Shown one piece after another: positions 1-6,688 of a stretch of 42,787 nt of DNA. This DNA comes from a virus: positions 1 to 42,787 of the IMG/VR virus record IMGVR_UViG_3300023087_000036, one strand, 5' to 3'. The notes beneath the pieces were generated by a model, which was given only the letters and a program-made list of their open reading frames with translations, made no database searches and had not been told where the DNA came from. Both the position numbers and the translations under genes were made by a program. Each line of letters starts with the position of its first letter. Within the stretch, counting starts at the first letter, position 1.

Positions 1-2
1 GC

Positions 3-677
3 GGCACAAACTTAGGAGAAATTGATGATCTTAGGTATTTTACTAACAAGTTGGTGCGTGGTTTACGCATACCTAGTTCTTATCTACCCACAGGCGCTGA
101 TGACGGCGCATCGCAATATAATGATGGACGAGTAGGCACAGCATACATTCAAGAATTAAGATTCAACAATTACTGTGAACGCCTACAATCTATGCTTGAA
201 GAAGTGTTTAACAGAGAATTCAAACTATATTTGCATTCAAAAGGTGCAAACATTGACTTTGCAATGTTTGATTTAAAACTAACACCTCCGCAAAACTTTG
301 CAGCATACAGACAAGCAGAACTAGATAATAATAGAATCAATACATTTGGACAGATGACTGCTATACCATTTGTTTCGAACAGATTTGCACTGAAAAGATT
401 CTTAGGTCTTAGTGATGAAGAAATCAAAGAAAACGAACGCTTATGGAAAGAGGAAAACGAAGATATTATACAAGTAGACGTCGATCCAGCAGGAGAGATG
501 AGAGGCGCAGGAATAAGCTCTGCCGGAATGGCCGGAGACGTTGGAGGCTTGGAAACAGGCTTAGAGGGCGATTTAGGAGGCATTGAAGGCGGTGATGCTA
601 CTCCACCAGATACTAATACAGGTGCCGACCTAGGTGCTGCTCCTGCACCTGGAGCAGAAACGACTCAAACGATATAA
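3..677 (+). CDS. 20: Portal vertex protein gp20, C-terminal part (5' truncated by window)
   Basis: The frame is open from the window edge with no start codon, so this is the C-terminal ~225 residues of a longer protein. The stretch with RYFTNKLVRGLRIPSSYLP, then EVFNREFKLYL and LKLTPPQNFAAYRQAELDNNR, matches the conserved C-terminal part of T4-like portal proteins, the dodecameric ring at the head-tail vertex through which DNA is packaged. The last ~60 residues are a low-complexity Gly/Ala/Glu/Asp tail (DVGGLETGLEGDLGGIEGG and similar) that is probably disordered; I do not know it from T4 gp20. Position directly before the prohead core and protease genes supports the call. A TTG at 51 is an internal codon, not the start. 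The stop overlaps the late-promoter-like octamer of the next gene. Confidence 0.9.
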   Translation, partial: GTNLGEIDDLRYFTNKLVRGLRIPSSYLPTGADDGASQYNDGRVGTAYIQELRFNNYCERLQSMLEEVFNREFKLYLHSKGANIDFAMFDLKLTPPQNFAAYRQAELDNNRINTFGQMTAIPFVSNRFALKRFLGLSDEEIKENERLWKEENEDIIQVDVDPAGEMRGAGISSAGMAGDVGGLETGLEGDLGGIEGGDATPPDTNTGADLGAAPAPGAETTQTI

Positions 678-680
678 ATA
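673..680 (+). promoter_or_regulatory. Late-promoter-like octamer TATAAATA
   Basis: This is an exact match to the T4 late promoter octamer TATAAATA. It overlaps the stop codon of gp20 and is followed by ATACT and then the ATG at 686. In T4 the octamer lies at about -13 to -6, which would place the transcript start on the ATG itself. No Shine-Dalgarno lies upstream of 686, consistent with a leaderless message. Confidence 0.5.
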
Positions 681-685
681 ATACT

Positions 686-934
686 ATGCTACTACGTGAA
701 TTATATTACTTTGATCCAAAAACAATGGAACCAGTTGAAGATAATACCTACGAAGCCGAGGATGATATCAGTGTGATTACAGTTGATGACAACCGTAAAA
801 CTCGTTTAACCTTAAAAGATATTAATCGTGCTCGTAAGGCAAGTGATTCGCACAGAGAAGAAGTAGCAAAAGAACAAGAGTTCATAAAACAAATGTATGG
901 TCAGCCACCTGAAGGAGCAGCAGGCGGACTATAA
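686..934 (+). CDS. Small hypothetical protein downstream of portal
   Basis: 82 residues, starting MLLRELYYFDPKTMEPVEDN, soluble, acidic and mixed charge, ending in a Gly/Ala/Pro-rich tail. I do not recognise a domain. It lies 8 nt after the portal gene and its stop is directly followed by the ATG of the next gene (TAAATG), so it is in the head operon. The position is where T4 carries gp67/gp68, but the better gp67 candidate is at 1633. An accessory head role is inferred from position only. There is no Shine-Dalgarno; the start sits 5 nt after a TATAAATA octamer. Confidence 0.75.
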   Translation: MLLRELYYFDPKTMEPVEDNTYEAEDDISVITVDDNRKTRLTLKDINRARKASDSHREEVAKEQEFIKQMYGQPPEGAAGGL

Positions 935-1528
935 ATGACAGTATCCTTTGTTTTAGGCAATGGTGTTAGTAGACAATCAGTTAAATTAGACAAGCTAAAA
1001 GCACATGGTAAAATATATGCTTGTAATGCTGTTTACAGAGAGTTTTCACCTGATTATCTAGTGGCAGTTGACACAAAAATGATAATTGAAATTACAGATA
1101 CAGGTTATCATTTGAATAACGAAGTATGGACAAATCCCAACAAATTAACCAAAACAAATCCTAATTTACACCTGTTTGAACCCAATAGAGGTTGGAGCAG
1201 CGGTCCTACTGCACTCATGCTAGCAAGCAAACATGCTGCTAAAACAATATACATTTTAGGCTTCGATTACGCCGGTTTAGGCGTCGATAATAGCAAAGTA
1301 AACAATGTATTTGCTGGCACTAAAAACTATAAAAATGTCAACGATAGAGCTACATATTTTGGTAATTGGGAGCGTCAAACTATGGCATGTATAAAAGAGT
1401 TTCCTAAAACTAAATACGTTAGAGTGATAGAACACAAAGAAAGTTTTGTCCCTGATAAGCTAGAAGGATTAGCTAATTTAACGCATATTACACTAGAAAA
1501 ATTTAACAATAAATTTAATATTTTGTAA
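935..1528 (+). CDS. Putative glycosyltransferase-fold protein (GT42 / DUF115-like)
   Basis: 197 residues. The N terminus FVLGNGVSRQSV (residues 5-16) followed by YACNAVYRE (28-36) and, further on, GWSSGPTALMLASKHAAKT then IYILGFDY (86-112) follow the layout of GT42 sialyltransferases and the related DUF115/MAF family: a Gly-Asn-Gly nucleotide-binding loop, a CN-x-x-Y motif, and an SG-x-x-A helix followed by IYxxGxDY. Those enzymes use nucleotide sugars, such as CMP-sialic acid, to modify glycans or flagellin. Catalytic residues beyond the binding loop cannot be assigned by eye, so activity and substrate are unknown. It is unusual between portal and scaffold genes and may decorate a virion or host glycan. 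The ATG follows the previous stop directly and translation is probably coupled. A fold assignment to DUF115 rather than GT42 is equally possible. Confidence 0.55.
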   Translation: MTVSFVLGNGVSRQSVKLDKLKAHGKIYACNAVYREFSPDYLVAVDTKMIIEITDTGYHLNNEVWTNPNKLTKTNPNLHLFEPNRGWSSGPTALMLASKHAAKTIYILGFDYAGLGVDNSKVNNVFAGTKNYKNVNDRATYFGNWERQTMACIKEFPKTKYVRVIEHKESFVPDKLEGLANLTHITLEKFNNKFNIL

Positions 1529-1537
1529 TAAAATTAT

Positions 1538-1563
1538 AAAATGGGCTGTTTTGACCCCATTTT
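1538..1563 (+). terminator. Hairpin downstream of the GT42/DUF115-like gene, weak terminator
   Basis: AAAATGGG (1538-1545) and CCCATTTT (1556-1563) form an 8-bp stem with a 10-nt loop. A T run follows only at 1571-1576. It could be a leaky terminator separating the upstream genes from the scaffold operon. Confidence 0.4.
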
Positions 1564-1585
1564 CTGCGTATTTTTTCCAAAAAGT

Positions 1586-1597
1586 GTAAATATAATA
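1586..1597 (+). promoter_or_regulatory. Possible late promoter upstream of the gp67-like gene (GTAAATATAATA)
   Basis: GTAAATA overlaps TATAAT at 1591-1596, about 40 nt upstream of the ATG at 1633 and after the hairpin. It is degenerate relative to GATAAATA, so only weak support. Confidence 0.3.
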
Positions 1598-1632
1598 GAC
1601 AGCCTTGTAAACATATATAAAGGAGATAAACA

Positions 1633-2628
1633 ATGGCAAAAGCAAACAAATTTGAAGAAATGCTTGAGCGCCTAGTCAATGAAGACAAAGCAGGTGCGGA
1701 AGAGCTATTCCACGAAATCGTGGTAGAAAGATCACGTGAAATTTATGAAAACCTACTAGCTGAAGACGAAGAAGAAGTTGATGAAGCAAACGACGAAGAA
1801 GTAGATGAGTCTGAAGACGATTTAGACGAAGCTGCTGACGAAGAAGTAGATGAGTCAGAAGACGAGCTTGATGAAGCAGCTGACGAAGAAGTCGAAGAAT
1901 CAGACGAAGACGACCTAGACGAGTCATTTTTTGACGAAATGGGTGGCGATCCAGCAGACGATATGATGGGTGACGTTGAAATGCCAGGCGCAGACGAAAT
2001 GGGCGCTGAAGATCCAGAAATGGGAATGGGCAGCGAAGACGATGACCTAGAAGATCGTGTCATGGACCTAGAAGACGAACTAGCACAGCTACAAGCAGAA
2101 TTCGAAGCAATGATGGGTGATGAAGCTGGCGACGACGAAGGCGACGACGAAATGCCAATGGACATGGACATGGATGACGAAGGCGACGACGAAATGCCAA
2201 TGGACATGGATTCAGAAGAAGGCGACGACGAAGAAGAAGCTGAAGAAGAATCAACTGAAGAAGCAGTTGAAAAATCAGAAACTGAAACAATGCGTGAGTA
2301 TGTTGAAAAAGTAACTGCAAAAATGGGCGACGATGGCGCAGCAGACGGTAAAAAGTCAACTGTAGCTGGCAAAAACGACATGGGCGGTTCAGCAGCAAGC
2401 ATAGCACGTAATGATGTTGCAAATGATCCAGAAGCAGGAGCAGGCAAAAAAGTTGCTGGTTCAGCACTAAGTGATACATCTGCAAAAGAAGATTCGCATG
2501 GTAACGTAAATGTTCCAGGCGCAAAAGCAGCAACTAAAATGGCTGCAACACCTGGCCACGGCGCTGAGAAAAAGGGCAAGCCAGAGACTGCTGATAAAGG
2601 TGCAGGAAGCACAATTAAAGGCAAATAA
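1633..2628 (+). CDS. 67: Prohead core protein, gp67-like, with expanded acidic repeats
   Basis: 331 residues, extremely acidic. Residues 1-45 (starting MAKANKFEEMLERLVNEDKA, then EELFHEIVVERSREIYENLL) resemble the helical N terminus of T4 gp67, a prohead core component of only about 80 residues that also ends in an acidic run. Residues ~50-100 are tandem Asp/Glu repeats of the type DEEVDESEDDLDEAA. Residues ~165-205 repeat DDEGDDEMPMDMD. The C-terminal third is Lys/Ala/Gly-rich (AATPGHGAEKKGK). Sites fitting the gp21 protease consensus [LI]xE are present (for example NLLAE and QLQAE), as expected of a core protein digested during maturation. A good AGGAG (1621-1625) lies before the ATG. The order core, gp21, gp22, gp23 matches T4. 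The assignment rests on the N terminus, composition and position, not on an alignment. Confidence 0.65.
   Translation: MAKANKFEEMLERLVNEDKAGAEELFHEIVVERSREIYENLLAEDEEEVDEANDEEVDESEDDLDEAADEEVDESEDELDEAADEEVEESDEDDLDESFFDEMGGDPADDMMGDVEMPGADEMGAEDPEMGMGSEDDDLEDRVMDLEDELAQLQAEFEAMMGDEAGDDEGDDEMPMDMDMDDEGDDEMPMDMDSEEGDDEEEAEEESTEEAVEKSETETMREYVEKVTAKMGDDGAADGKKSTVAGKNDMGGSAASIARNDVANDPEAGAGKKVAGSALSDTSAKEDSHGNVNVPGAKAATKMAATPGHGAEKKGKPETADKGAGSTIKGK
1792..1920 (+). repeat. 45-bp tandem repeats in the acidic core gene
   Basis: Copies begin at 1792, 1837 and 1882, a strict 45-bp period. Each starts GACGAAGAAGT and encodes about 15 residues of the form DEEVDESEDDLDEAA. The third copy is partly diverged. 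Confidence 0.85.
2134..2217 (+). repeat. 42-bp tandem repeat in the acidic core gene
   Basis: Two near-identical copies start at 2134 and 2176, each beginning GACGAAGGCGACGACGAAAT and encoding DEGDDEMPMDMDMD. A third, partial acidic unit follows. Confidence 0.85.
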
Positions 2629-2638
2629 GGACTGATTG

Positions 2639-3262
2639 ATGAGATTACTAAACGAACATTTGAGTTTCGACCAAGCTAAAATAGTAGTTGAGTCTGCTAA
2701 TGAAGGTAAAGATCTTTATATGAAAGGTATTTGCATTCAAGGCGGCGTTAGAAACGCAAACCAGCGAGTTTATCCCGTTAATGAAATTGGCAGGGCTGTC
2801 ACCACGCTCAGCGAGCAAATTAGCGGTGGCTACTCAGTGTTAGGTGAAGTAGATCATCCAGACGGTCTTAATATTAACCTTGACCGTGTGTCACACATGA
2901 TTTCAGAAATGTGGATGGACGGGCCAAATGGTTACGGTAAACTTAAAATACTACCTACTCCGATGGGAAATCTAGTAAAGACAATGCTTGAAAGCAGCGT
3001 TAAACTAGGCGTCTCATCGAGAGGTAGTGGTAATGTTACAGAAGATGGTAGCGGTGAAGTTTCTGATTTTGAAATCATCACTGTAGACGTTGTGGCGCAA
3101 CCAAGCGCCCCAGGCGCATACCCAACACCGATTTACGAACACCTTATGAATACTCGCGGTGGTTATAGGGCGTTTCAAACATCTAGGGAAGTTCAAGGCG
3201 ATAAACAGGCACAGAAGTATTTAAAAGAGAGCTTATTAGGTATAATAAGCAAACTCCAATAA
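2639..3262 (+). CDS. 21: Prohead core protease gp21
   Basis: About 207 residues, close to T4 gp21 (about 212). Conserved blocks are IQGGVRNANQRVYP (matching the gp21 IFMQAEVVNRNKRLYP region), GEVDHP with the catalytic His, and GVSSRG with the catalytic Ser, then VDVVAQPSAPGAYPTP. This is the serine protease that matures the T4 prohead by cutting after [LI]xE motifs in scaffold, core and capsid proteins. The TTG at 2636 is possible, but the ATG at 2639 has TAAGGA at a proper distance, so I chose it. It sits between the core protein and gp22, the T4 order. Confidence 0.93.
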   Translation: MRLLNEHLSFDQAKIVVESANEGKDLYMKGICIQGGVRNANQRVYPVNEIGRAVTTLSEQISGGYSVLGEVDHPDGLNINLDRVSHMISEMWMDGPNGYGKLKILPTPMGNLVKTMLESSVKLGVSSRGSGNVTEDGSGEVSDFEIITVDVVAQPSAPGAYPTPIYEHLMNTRGGYRAFQTSREVQGDKQAQKYLKESLLGIISKLQ

Positions 3263-3279
3263 CGAGGAGAGGATATAAA

Positions 3280-4374
3280 ATGTTAGATGCTTTAAAATCA
3301 CTCTTCGAAAACTCAGCACTATCAGAAGAAGTGCGCACAGAACTAGAAGAAGCATGGAACGCAAAGGTGAAAGAAAATCGCCTACAGGTCACTGCGGAAC
3401 TACGTGAAGAATTCGCAAAGAAATATGAGCATGATAAGTCAACAATGGTTGAAGCCATTGATGCTATGATGACAGAAAAACTTAGCGAAGAAATTGCAGA
3501 ATTCCAAGAAGATCGCAAGCAATTGGCAGAAGCAAAAGCTAAATTTGCAATTGCACAGCGTGAAAATGCTAATCTTATGAAATCATTTGTTAGTGAAAAC
3601 CTAGCAAAAGAAATCAAAGAACTACATGCCGATCAAAAAGCAACAGCAGACAAGTTTGTTGCATTAGAAGAGTTTGTAGTTGAATCACTTGCAAAAGAAC
3701 TTGCAGAGTTTTACGAAGACAAAAAAGATCTCACAGAGACAAAGGTTCGCCTTGTCCGTGAAGGTAAAGCACACATTGACAAAGTCAAGTCAGACTTTGT
3801 TAAGAAAAGTGCTAAACTTGTATCAGAAACTGTATCTAAAGGGCTTACAAAAGAGATTACAGCTCTTAAGGAAGACATTGAAGATGCACGTAGAAACGAC
3901 TTTGGTCGCAAGCTATTCGAAGCGTTTGCAAACGAATATCAACATTCTTATCTAAATGAAAAGGGTGAGACTGCAAAAATGCTTAAGGTAATTGCTGCAA
4001 AAGAAAAGCAATTAGCAGAAGCAAAGCAGGCTGCGGGTAAAGCAATCAAACTTGCTGAAGCACAAGCTAATCAAAACAAAATGATTACTGAAAGTGTGCA
4101 ACGCAAAGAAAAACTCGACGAATTGGTTATGCCATTAAGCAAAGACCAACGCGATGTTATGACAGACTTACTGGAAACAGTTCAAACCGACAGACTACAA
4201 AGTGCGTTTGACAAATACCTACCGTCAGTAATTGGCAGTAAAAGTCCAGCAAAGAAGAAGGCAGTTTTAGCAGAAGGCAAAGAAGTAACAGGCAATAGAA
4301 AACAAACAAATGACGTTAAAGCAGGCGCAGACCACAATGTGGTAGATATAAAACGCCTTGCTGGATTGAGTTAA
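3280..4374 (+). CDS. 22: Prohead core scaffold protein gp22
   Basis: 364 residues, almost entirely charged alpha-helical coiled coil and longer than T4 gp22 (about 269). Internal repeats are visible, with the pattern FV-x-E-x-LAKE[IL]-x-E-x-x-x-D-x-K recurring at about residues 65-80, 105-120, 130-150 and 175-195 (for example SFVSENLAKEIKEL and EFVVESLAKELAEF). Many LAE sites (QLAE, KLAE, VLAE) fit gp21 cleavage, expected for a scaffold degraded during maturation. A strong AGGAGAGG precedes the ATG. Placement between protease and major capsid is as in T4. It acts inside the prohead and is lost from the mature virion. Confidence 0.88.
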   Translation: MLDALKSLFENSALSEEVRTELEEAWNAKVKENRLQVTAELREEFAKKYEHDKSTMVEAIDAMMTEKLSEEIAEFQEDRKQLAEAKAKFAIAQRENANLMKSFVSENLAKEIKELHADQKATADKFVALEEFVVESLAKELAEFYEDKKDLTETKVRLVREGKAHIDKVKSDFVKKSAKLVSETVSKGLTKEITALKEDIEDARRNDFGRKLFEAFANEYQHSYLNEKGETAKMLKVIAAKEKQLAEAKQAAGKAIKLAEAQANQNKMITESVQRKEKLDELVMPLSKDQRDVMTDLLETVQTDRLQSAFDKYLPSVIGSKSPAKKKAVLAEGKEVTGNRKQTNDVKAGADHNVVDIKRLAGLS

Positions 4375-4384
4375 GGAGATACCA

Positions 4385-5566
4385 ATGTCAGAACTATTAG
4401 AAAGCCGTTGGAATGATACCAAGTCAGCACTTCTTGAAGGCCTAGGTGGCACCAAGAAAGCAGTTATGGCTACTACACTTGAGAATACTCGCAAGTATTT
4501 GGCTGAGACTGCAACAGCAGGTGCTACTTCAGCAGGTAACATTGCAACTTTAAACCGTGTGATCCTACCAGTGATCAGACGTGTAATGCCAACAGTTATT
4601 GCAAACGAACTAGTTGGTGTGCAACCAATGACTGGTCCAGTTGGCCAAATTCACACTCTACGTGTGCGTTACGGTGAAACAAACAACGCTACTGGAACAG
4701 ACAACGATGTAACAGCAGGTGATGAAGCACTAAGCCCATTCAAAATTGCTGAAGCATATTCAGGTGACGGAACAGCCGGTAAAGCAGCAGCAACAGCAGC
4801 TCTTGAAGGCCAAGCTGGACGTAAGTTAAGCATCCAGATCTTGAAGCAAACTGTCGAAGCAAAAACCAGAAAGCTATCAGCTCGCTGGACATTTGAAGCT
4901 GCTCAAGACGCACAGTCACAGCACGGCATCGACGTTGAAGCAGAGATCATGGCTGCTCTAGCACAAGAAATTACTGCTGAAATCGACCAAGAAGTTCTTG
5001 GTTCACTAAGCTCACTAGCAGGAACTGCAAGTGAAACTTACGATCAGGCAGCAGTTTCAGGAACAGCAACATTCGTTGGTGACGAACACGCAGCACTTGC
5101 AGTTCAAATCAACAGAGTGTCAAACCAGATCGCACAGCGCACACGCCGTGGTGCTGGTAACTGGGCAGTTGTTAGCCCATTCGCGCTAACAATTCTTCAG
5201 TCAGCTACAACTTCAGCATTTGCTCGCACAACAGAGGGCACATTTGAAGCACCAACTAACACCAAGATGGTTGGAACACTAAACAACGCTATGAAAGTTT
5301 ATGTAAACACATACTCAGGCGACGGTGAAGCAGTTCTAATCGGATACAAAGGTTCAAGCGAATCAGATGCAGCGGCATTCTACTGCCCATACATCCCGCT
5401 AATGAGCTCAGGTGTTGTTCTAGATCCTTCAACATTCGAACCAACTGTATCGTTCATGACACGTTACGGTTATGTTGAACTAACAAACACTGCGTCATCA
5501 CTTGGTAACGCAGCTGACTACCTAGGCAAAGTTGATATCACAAACGGAAACGTTTCATTCAGCTAA
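4385..5566 (+). CDS. 23: Major capsid protein gp23
   Basis: 393 residues, HK97-fold capsid protein of the T4 gp23 family (T4: about 521). The N-terminal segment, then NRVILPVIRRVMPTVIANEL, VGVQPMTGPVGQIHTLRVRY, KTRKLSARWTFEAAQDAQSQ and the C-terminal FMTRYGYVELTN are conserved gp23 features. KYLAE followed by TATAG around residue 41 fits the gp21 cleavage consensus, predicting removal of a ~41-residue propeptide (T4 removes 65); this is inferred. AAGGAG lies just upstream, 11 nt after gp22. The gene is followed by a strong intrinsic terminator, ending the head operon. Confidence 0.95.
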   Translation: MSELLESRWNDTKSALLEGLGGTKKAVMATTLENTRKYLAETATAGATSAGNIATLNRVILPVIRRVMPTVIANELVGVQPMTGPVGQIHTLRVRYGETNNATGTDNDVTAGDEALSPFKIAEAYSGDGTAGKAAATAALEGQAGRKLSIQILKQTVEAKTRKLSARWTFEAAQDAQSQHGIDVEAEIMAALAQEITAEIDQEVLGSLSSLAGTASETYDQAAVSGTATFVGDEHAALAVQINRVSNQIAQRTRRGAGNWAVVSPFALTILQSATTSAFARTTEGTFEAPTNTKMVGTLNNAMKVYVNTYSGDGEAVLIGYKGSSESDAAAFYCPYIPLMSSGVVLDPSTFEPTVSFMTRYGYVELTNTASSLGNAADYLGKVDITNGNVSFS

Positions 5567-5587
5567 GTCTATGTAGCATAGAAAACA

Positions 5588-5615
5588 AAATAGGCCCTAC
5601 GGGGCCTATTTTTAT
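5588..5615 (+). terminator. Intrinsic terminator after gp23
   Basis: ATAGGCCC (5590-5597), TACG loop, GGGCCTAT (5602-5609), then a T-rich tail. It closes the head operon 22 nt after the gp23 stop. Confidence 0.85.
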
Positions 5616-5643
5616 GGTAAGTAGTTCTAGTGGAGATATAACA

Positions 5644-5838
5644 ATGCCAATTGGAACAATTTACAAATATAATTCAAAAAGAAAATTCAGTGTAATCAGA
5701 CCAAAAGAATGGAAAACCAATTTAATAGATGTTCTGTTTGAGACCAAAGACTTTGAATGCAAACTTGGCGATAGTGTTGAGTATGATGAAAAAGAAGTTA
5801 ATGGCAAAAAATATGCACAAAATATCAAAAAAATATAA
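5644..5838 (+). CDS. Small cold-shock-domain-like protein
   Basis: 64 residues from the ATG at 5644, which is preceded by GGAG at a good distance. An upstream in-frame ATG at 5614 overlaps the gp23 terminator and is rejected. The pattern GTIYKYNSKRKFSVIRP, DVLFETKDF, LGDSVEYDEKEVNGKKYAQN follows the cold-shock (CspA) OB-fold plan: K-G-x-V-x-x-[FY]-N, RNP1-like K-x-F-x-x-I, RNP2-like DV-x-F, then G-x-x-V-x-[FY]-x and a final A-x-N. Several canonical RNP aromatics are missing, so it is a divergent member. Cold-shock proteins bind single-stranded RNA or DNA and melt RNA structure. It lies directly upstream of the independent RNA unit at 5847-6129. It has no promoter I can see and may be expressed by read-through of the gp23 terminator. 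Confidence 0.6.
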   Translation: MPIGTIYKYNSKRKFSVIRPKEWKTNLIDVLFETKDFECKLGDSVEYDEKEVNGKKYAQNIKKI

Positions 5839-5846
5839 AAAAATGG

Positions 5847-5874
5847 TTGACTTTTGTTTTGTATATGTTATATT
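5847..5874 (+). promoter_or_regulatory. Sigma70-like promoter for an intergenic RNA
   Basis: TTGACT (5847-5852), 16-nt spacer, TATATT (5869-5874). The predicted start is near 5881. It does not resemble the late octamer used elsewhere, so this unit would be read by host-type sigma factor, probably early or throughout infection. Confidence 0.6.
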
Positions 5875-5880
5875 AAGAAC

Positions 5881-6129
5881 ATAACAAAGACGACGGTCCG
5901 AGTTAGATAGTGCAAGGAAACGCTGTTGAGTAGAGGCAGTAACTTGGCTAGTAGCTGTAGTGGCAGCGCATGATTGTGGAGACATGAAGATGCGTATTTT
6001 GGAAGTAACTATCCGATGCTAGGCTTCGCTTTATTAGACAGGATCTACAAAGGCGATTGTTGGTAATCCTTAATCCAACCTATCAAAATTATATAGAAAG
6101 GTCTGCAACATAATTGCAGGCCTTTTTTT
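5881..6129 (+). ncRNA. Candidate phage-encoded structured RNA (~250 nt)
   Basis: No open frame of useful length covers this 400-bp gap, yet it has a sigma70-like promoter at its left end and a strong intrinsic terminator at its right end, so it looks like a free-standing RNA gene. Local pairings visible by eye include CGCAT (5967-5971) with ATGCG (5990-5994), GCTG/CAGC at about 5954-5967, and GTTGG/CCAAC at about 6059-6079. I could not match it to tmRNA (no tRNA-like acceptor or T-arm), RNase P (no conserved P4 sequence), SRP RNA or a tRNA. A micro-ORF of 10-12 codons (ATG at 5985 or 5991) exists but has a poor ribosome site. Family unknown; function as an sRNA, a decoy or a protein-binding RNA is open. 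Confidence 0.55.
6100..6128 (+). terminator. Intrinsic terminator of the intergenic RNA
   Basis: AAGGTCTGCAA and TTGCAGGCCTT pair across a short CATAA loop (one G-U pair), followed directly by TTTTT. Strong on the plus strand. Confidence 0.85.
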
Positions 6130-6159
6130 GTGGCGATTATAACCCATTTTTTCTTTTTG

Positions 6160-6167
6160 GATAAATA
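6160..6167 (+). promoter_or_regulatory. Late-promoter-like octamer GATAAATA, structural cassette
   Basis: GATAAATACTTGTG (6160-6173) lies 80 nt before the gene at 6248 and just after the RNA terminator. The same 14 nt recur before gp19 (37049-37062). The leader between it and the ATG contains a GCGG/CCGC hairpin (6203-6215) and an AAAGGAG ribosome site. Confidence 0.6.
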
Positions 6168-6247
6168 CTTGTGTCTAATAGAATGCCTTAAGGCAAACTT
6201 ATGCGGACCCACCGCGTAGACCTAGAACGTCAATAAAGGAGAAACAA

Positions 6248-6676
6248 ATGGGACGTCCAATCAATGCAGATAAAATAGGATACGGCACAGGTCGTATCGC
6301 AGTAACACGCCACTTTTTTACAGGCGGCGCAGAAGCAACAACAGCAGCACATATTGTAAGACAAGCAGGCAACGGCAAATATGTTGTCCGCCTAGATTCA
6401 AATGCAGGCGATCCAAGTGCTGACGAAATTCTAACACTAGCTAACAAAGCAGGCACAGGTGGCGGCGAAGCTCTTGTAGCAGGTGAATTTACAATCGATG
6501 CTTACGGAACAGATTCTACAACTTATCAAGTAACCAAGTTACGCAATAGAACTGTGCAACTAGAAGCAGGCGGAACAGAATTCAATGCTGTATACGGCGT
6601 AGGTAACGTTCCAGAAGCAAGAGAAACAGGAACTAATCCAGCAACTACATTAGCCGTAGCATTACCTGCACAATAA
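6248..6676 (+). CDS. Putative virion structural protein
   Basis: 142 residues, starting MGRPINADKIGYGTGRIAVT and rich in Gly, Ala, Thr and beta-prone residues, with no signal peptide or membrane segment. I do not recognise a named family. It has an excellent ribosome site (AAAGGAG) and a late-type promoter, and it opens the run of fibre-like genes that follows gp23, so an abundant late structural protein such as a decoration or collar component is likely by context. Sequence alone does not define the role. Confidence 0.65.
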   Translation: MGRPINADKIGYGTGRIAVTRHFFTGGAEATTAAHIVRQAGNGKYVVRLDSNAGDPSADEILTLANKAGTGGGEALVAGEFTIDAYGTDSTTYQVTKLRNRTVQLEAGGTEFNAVYGVGNVPEARETGTNPATTLAVALPAQ

Positions 6677-6688
6677 GGATAATAGCCA

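Noticed and set aside
1743-2624. Long minus-strand ORF (293 codons), Ser/Pro-rich
   Set aside because: It is the mirror of the acidic GAN-rich repeats of the gp67-like gene; its poly-Ser composition is a frame artefact and it has no ribosome site.
3280-4374. Calling the coiled-coil gene a tail tape measure protein
   Set aside because: Its place between gp21 and gp23, its length and its many LAE protease sites fit the scaffold gp22; no transmembrane or lytic segment is present.
5614-5643. Upstream ATG at 5614 as start of the cold-shock-like gene
   Set aside because: It lies in the gp23 terminator tail with no ribosome site; ATG 5644 has GGAG and begins the recognisable domain.
5881-6129. tmRNA, RNase P, SRP RNA or tRNA identity for the intergenic RNA
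   Set aside because: No tRNA-like acceptor/T-arm with CCA, no GAGGAAAGTCCGGGC-type P4 region, no SRP tetraloop motif. Left as an unknown RNA.
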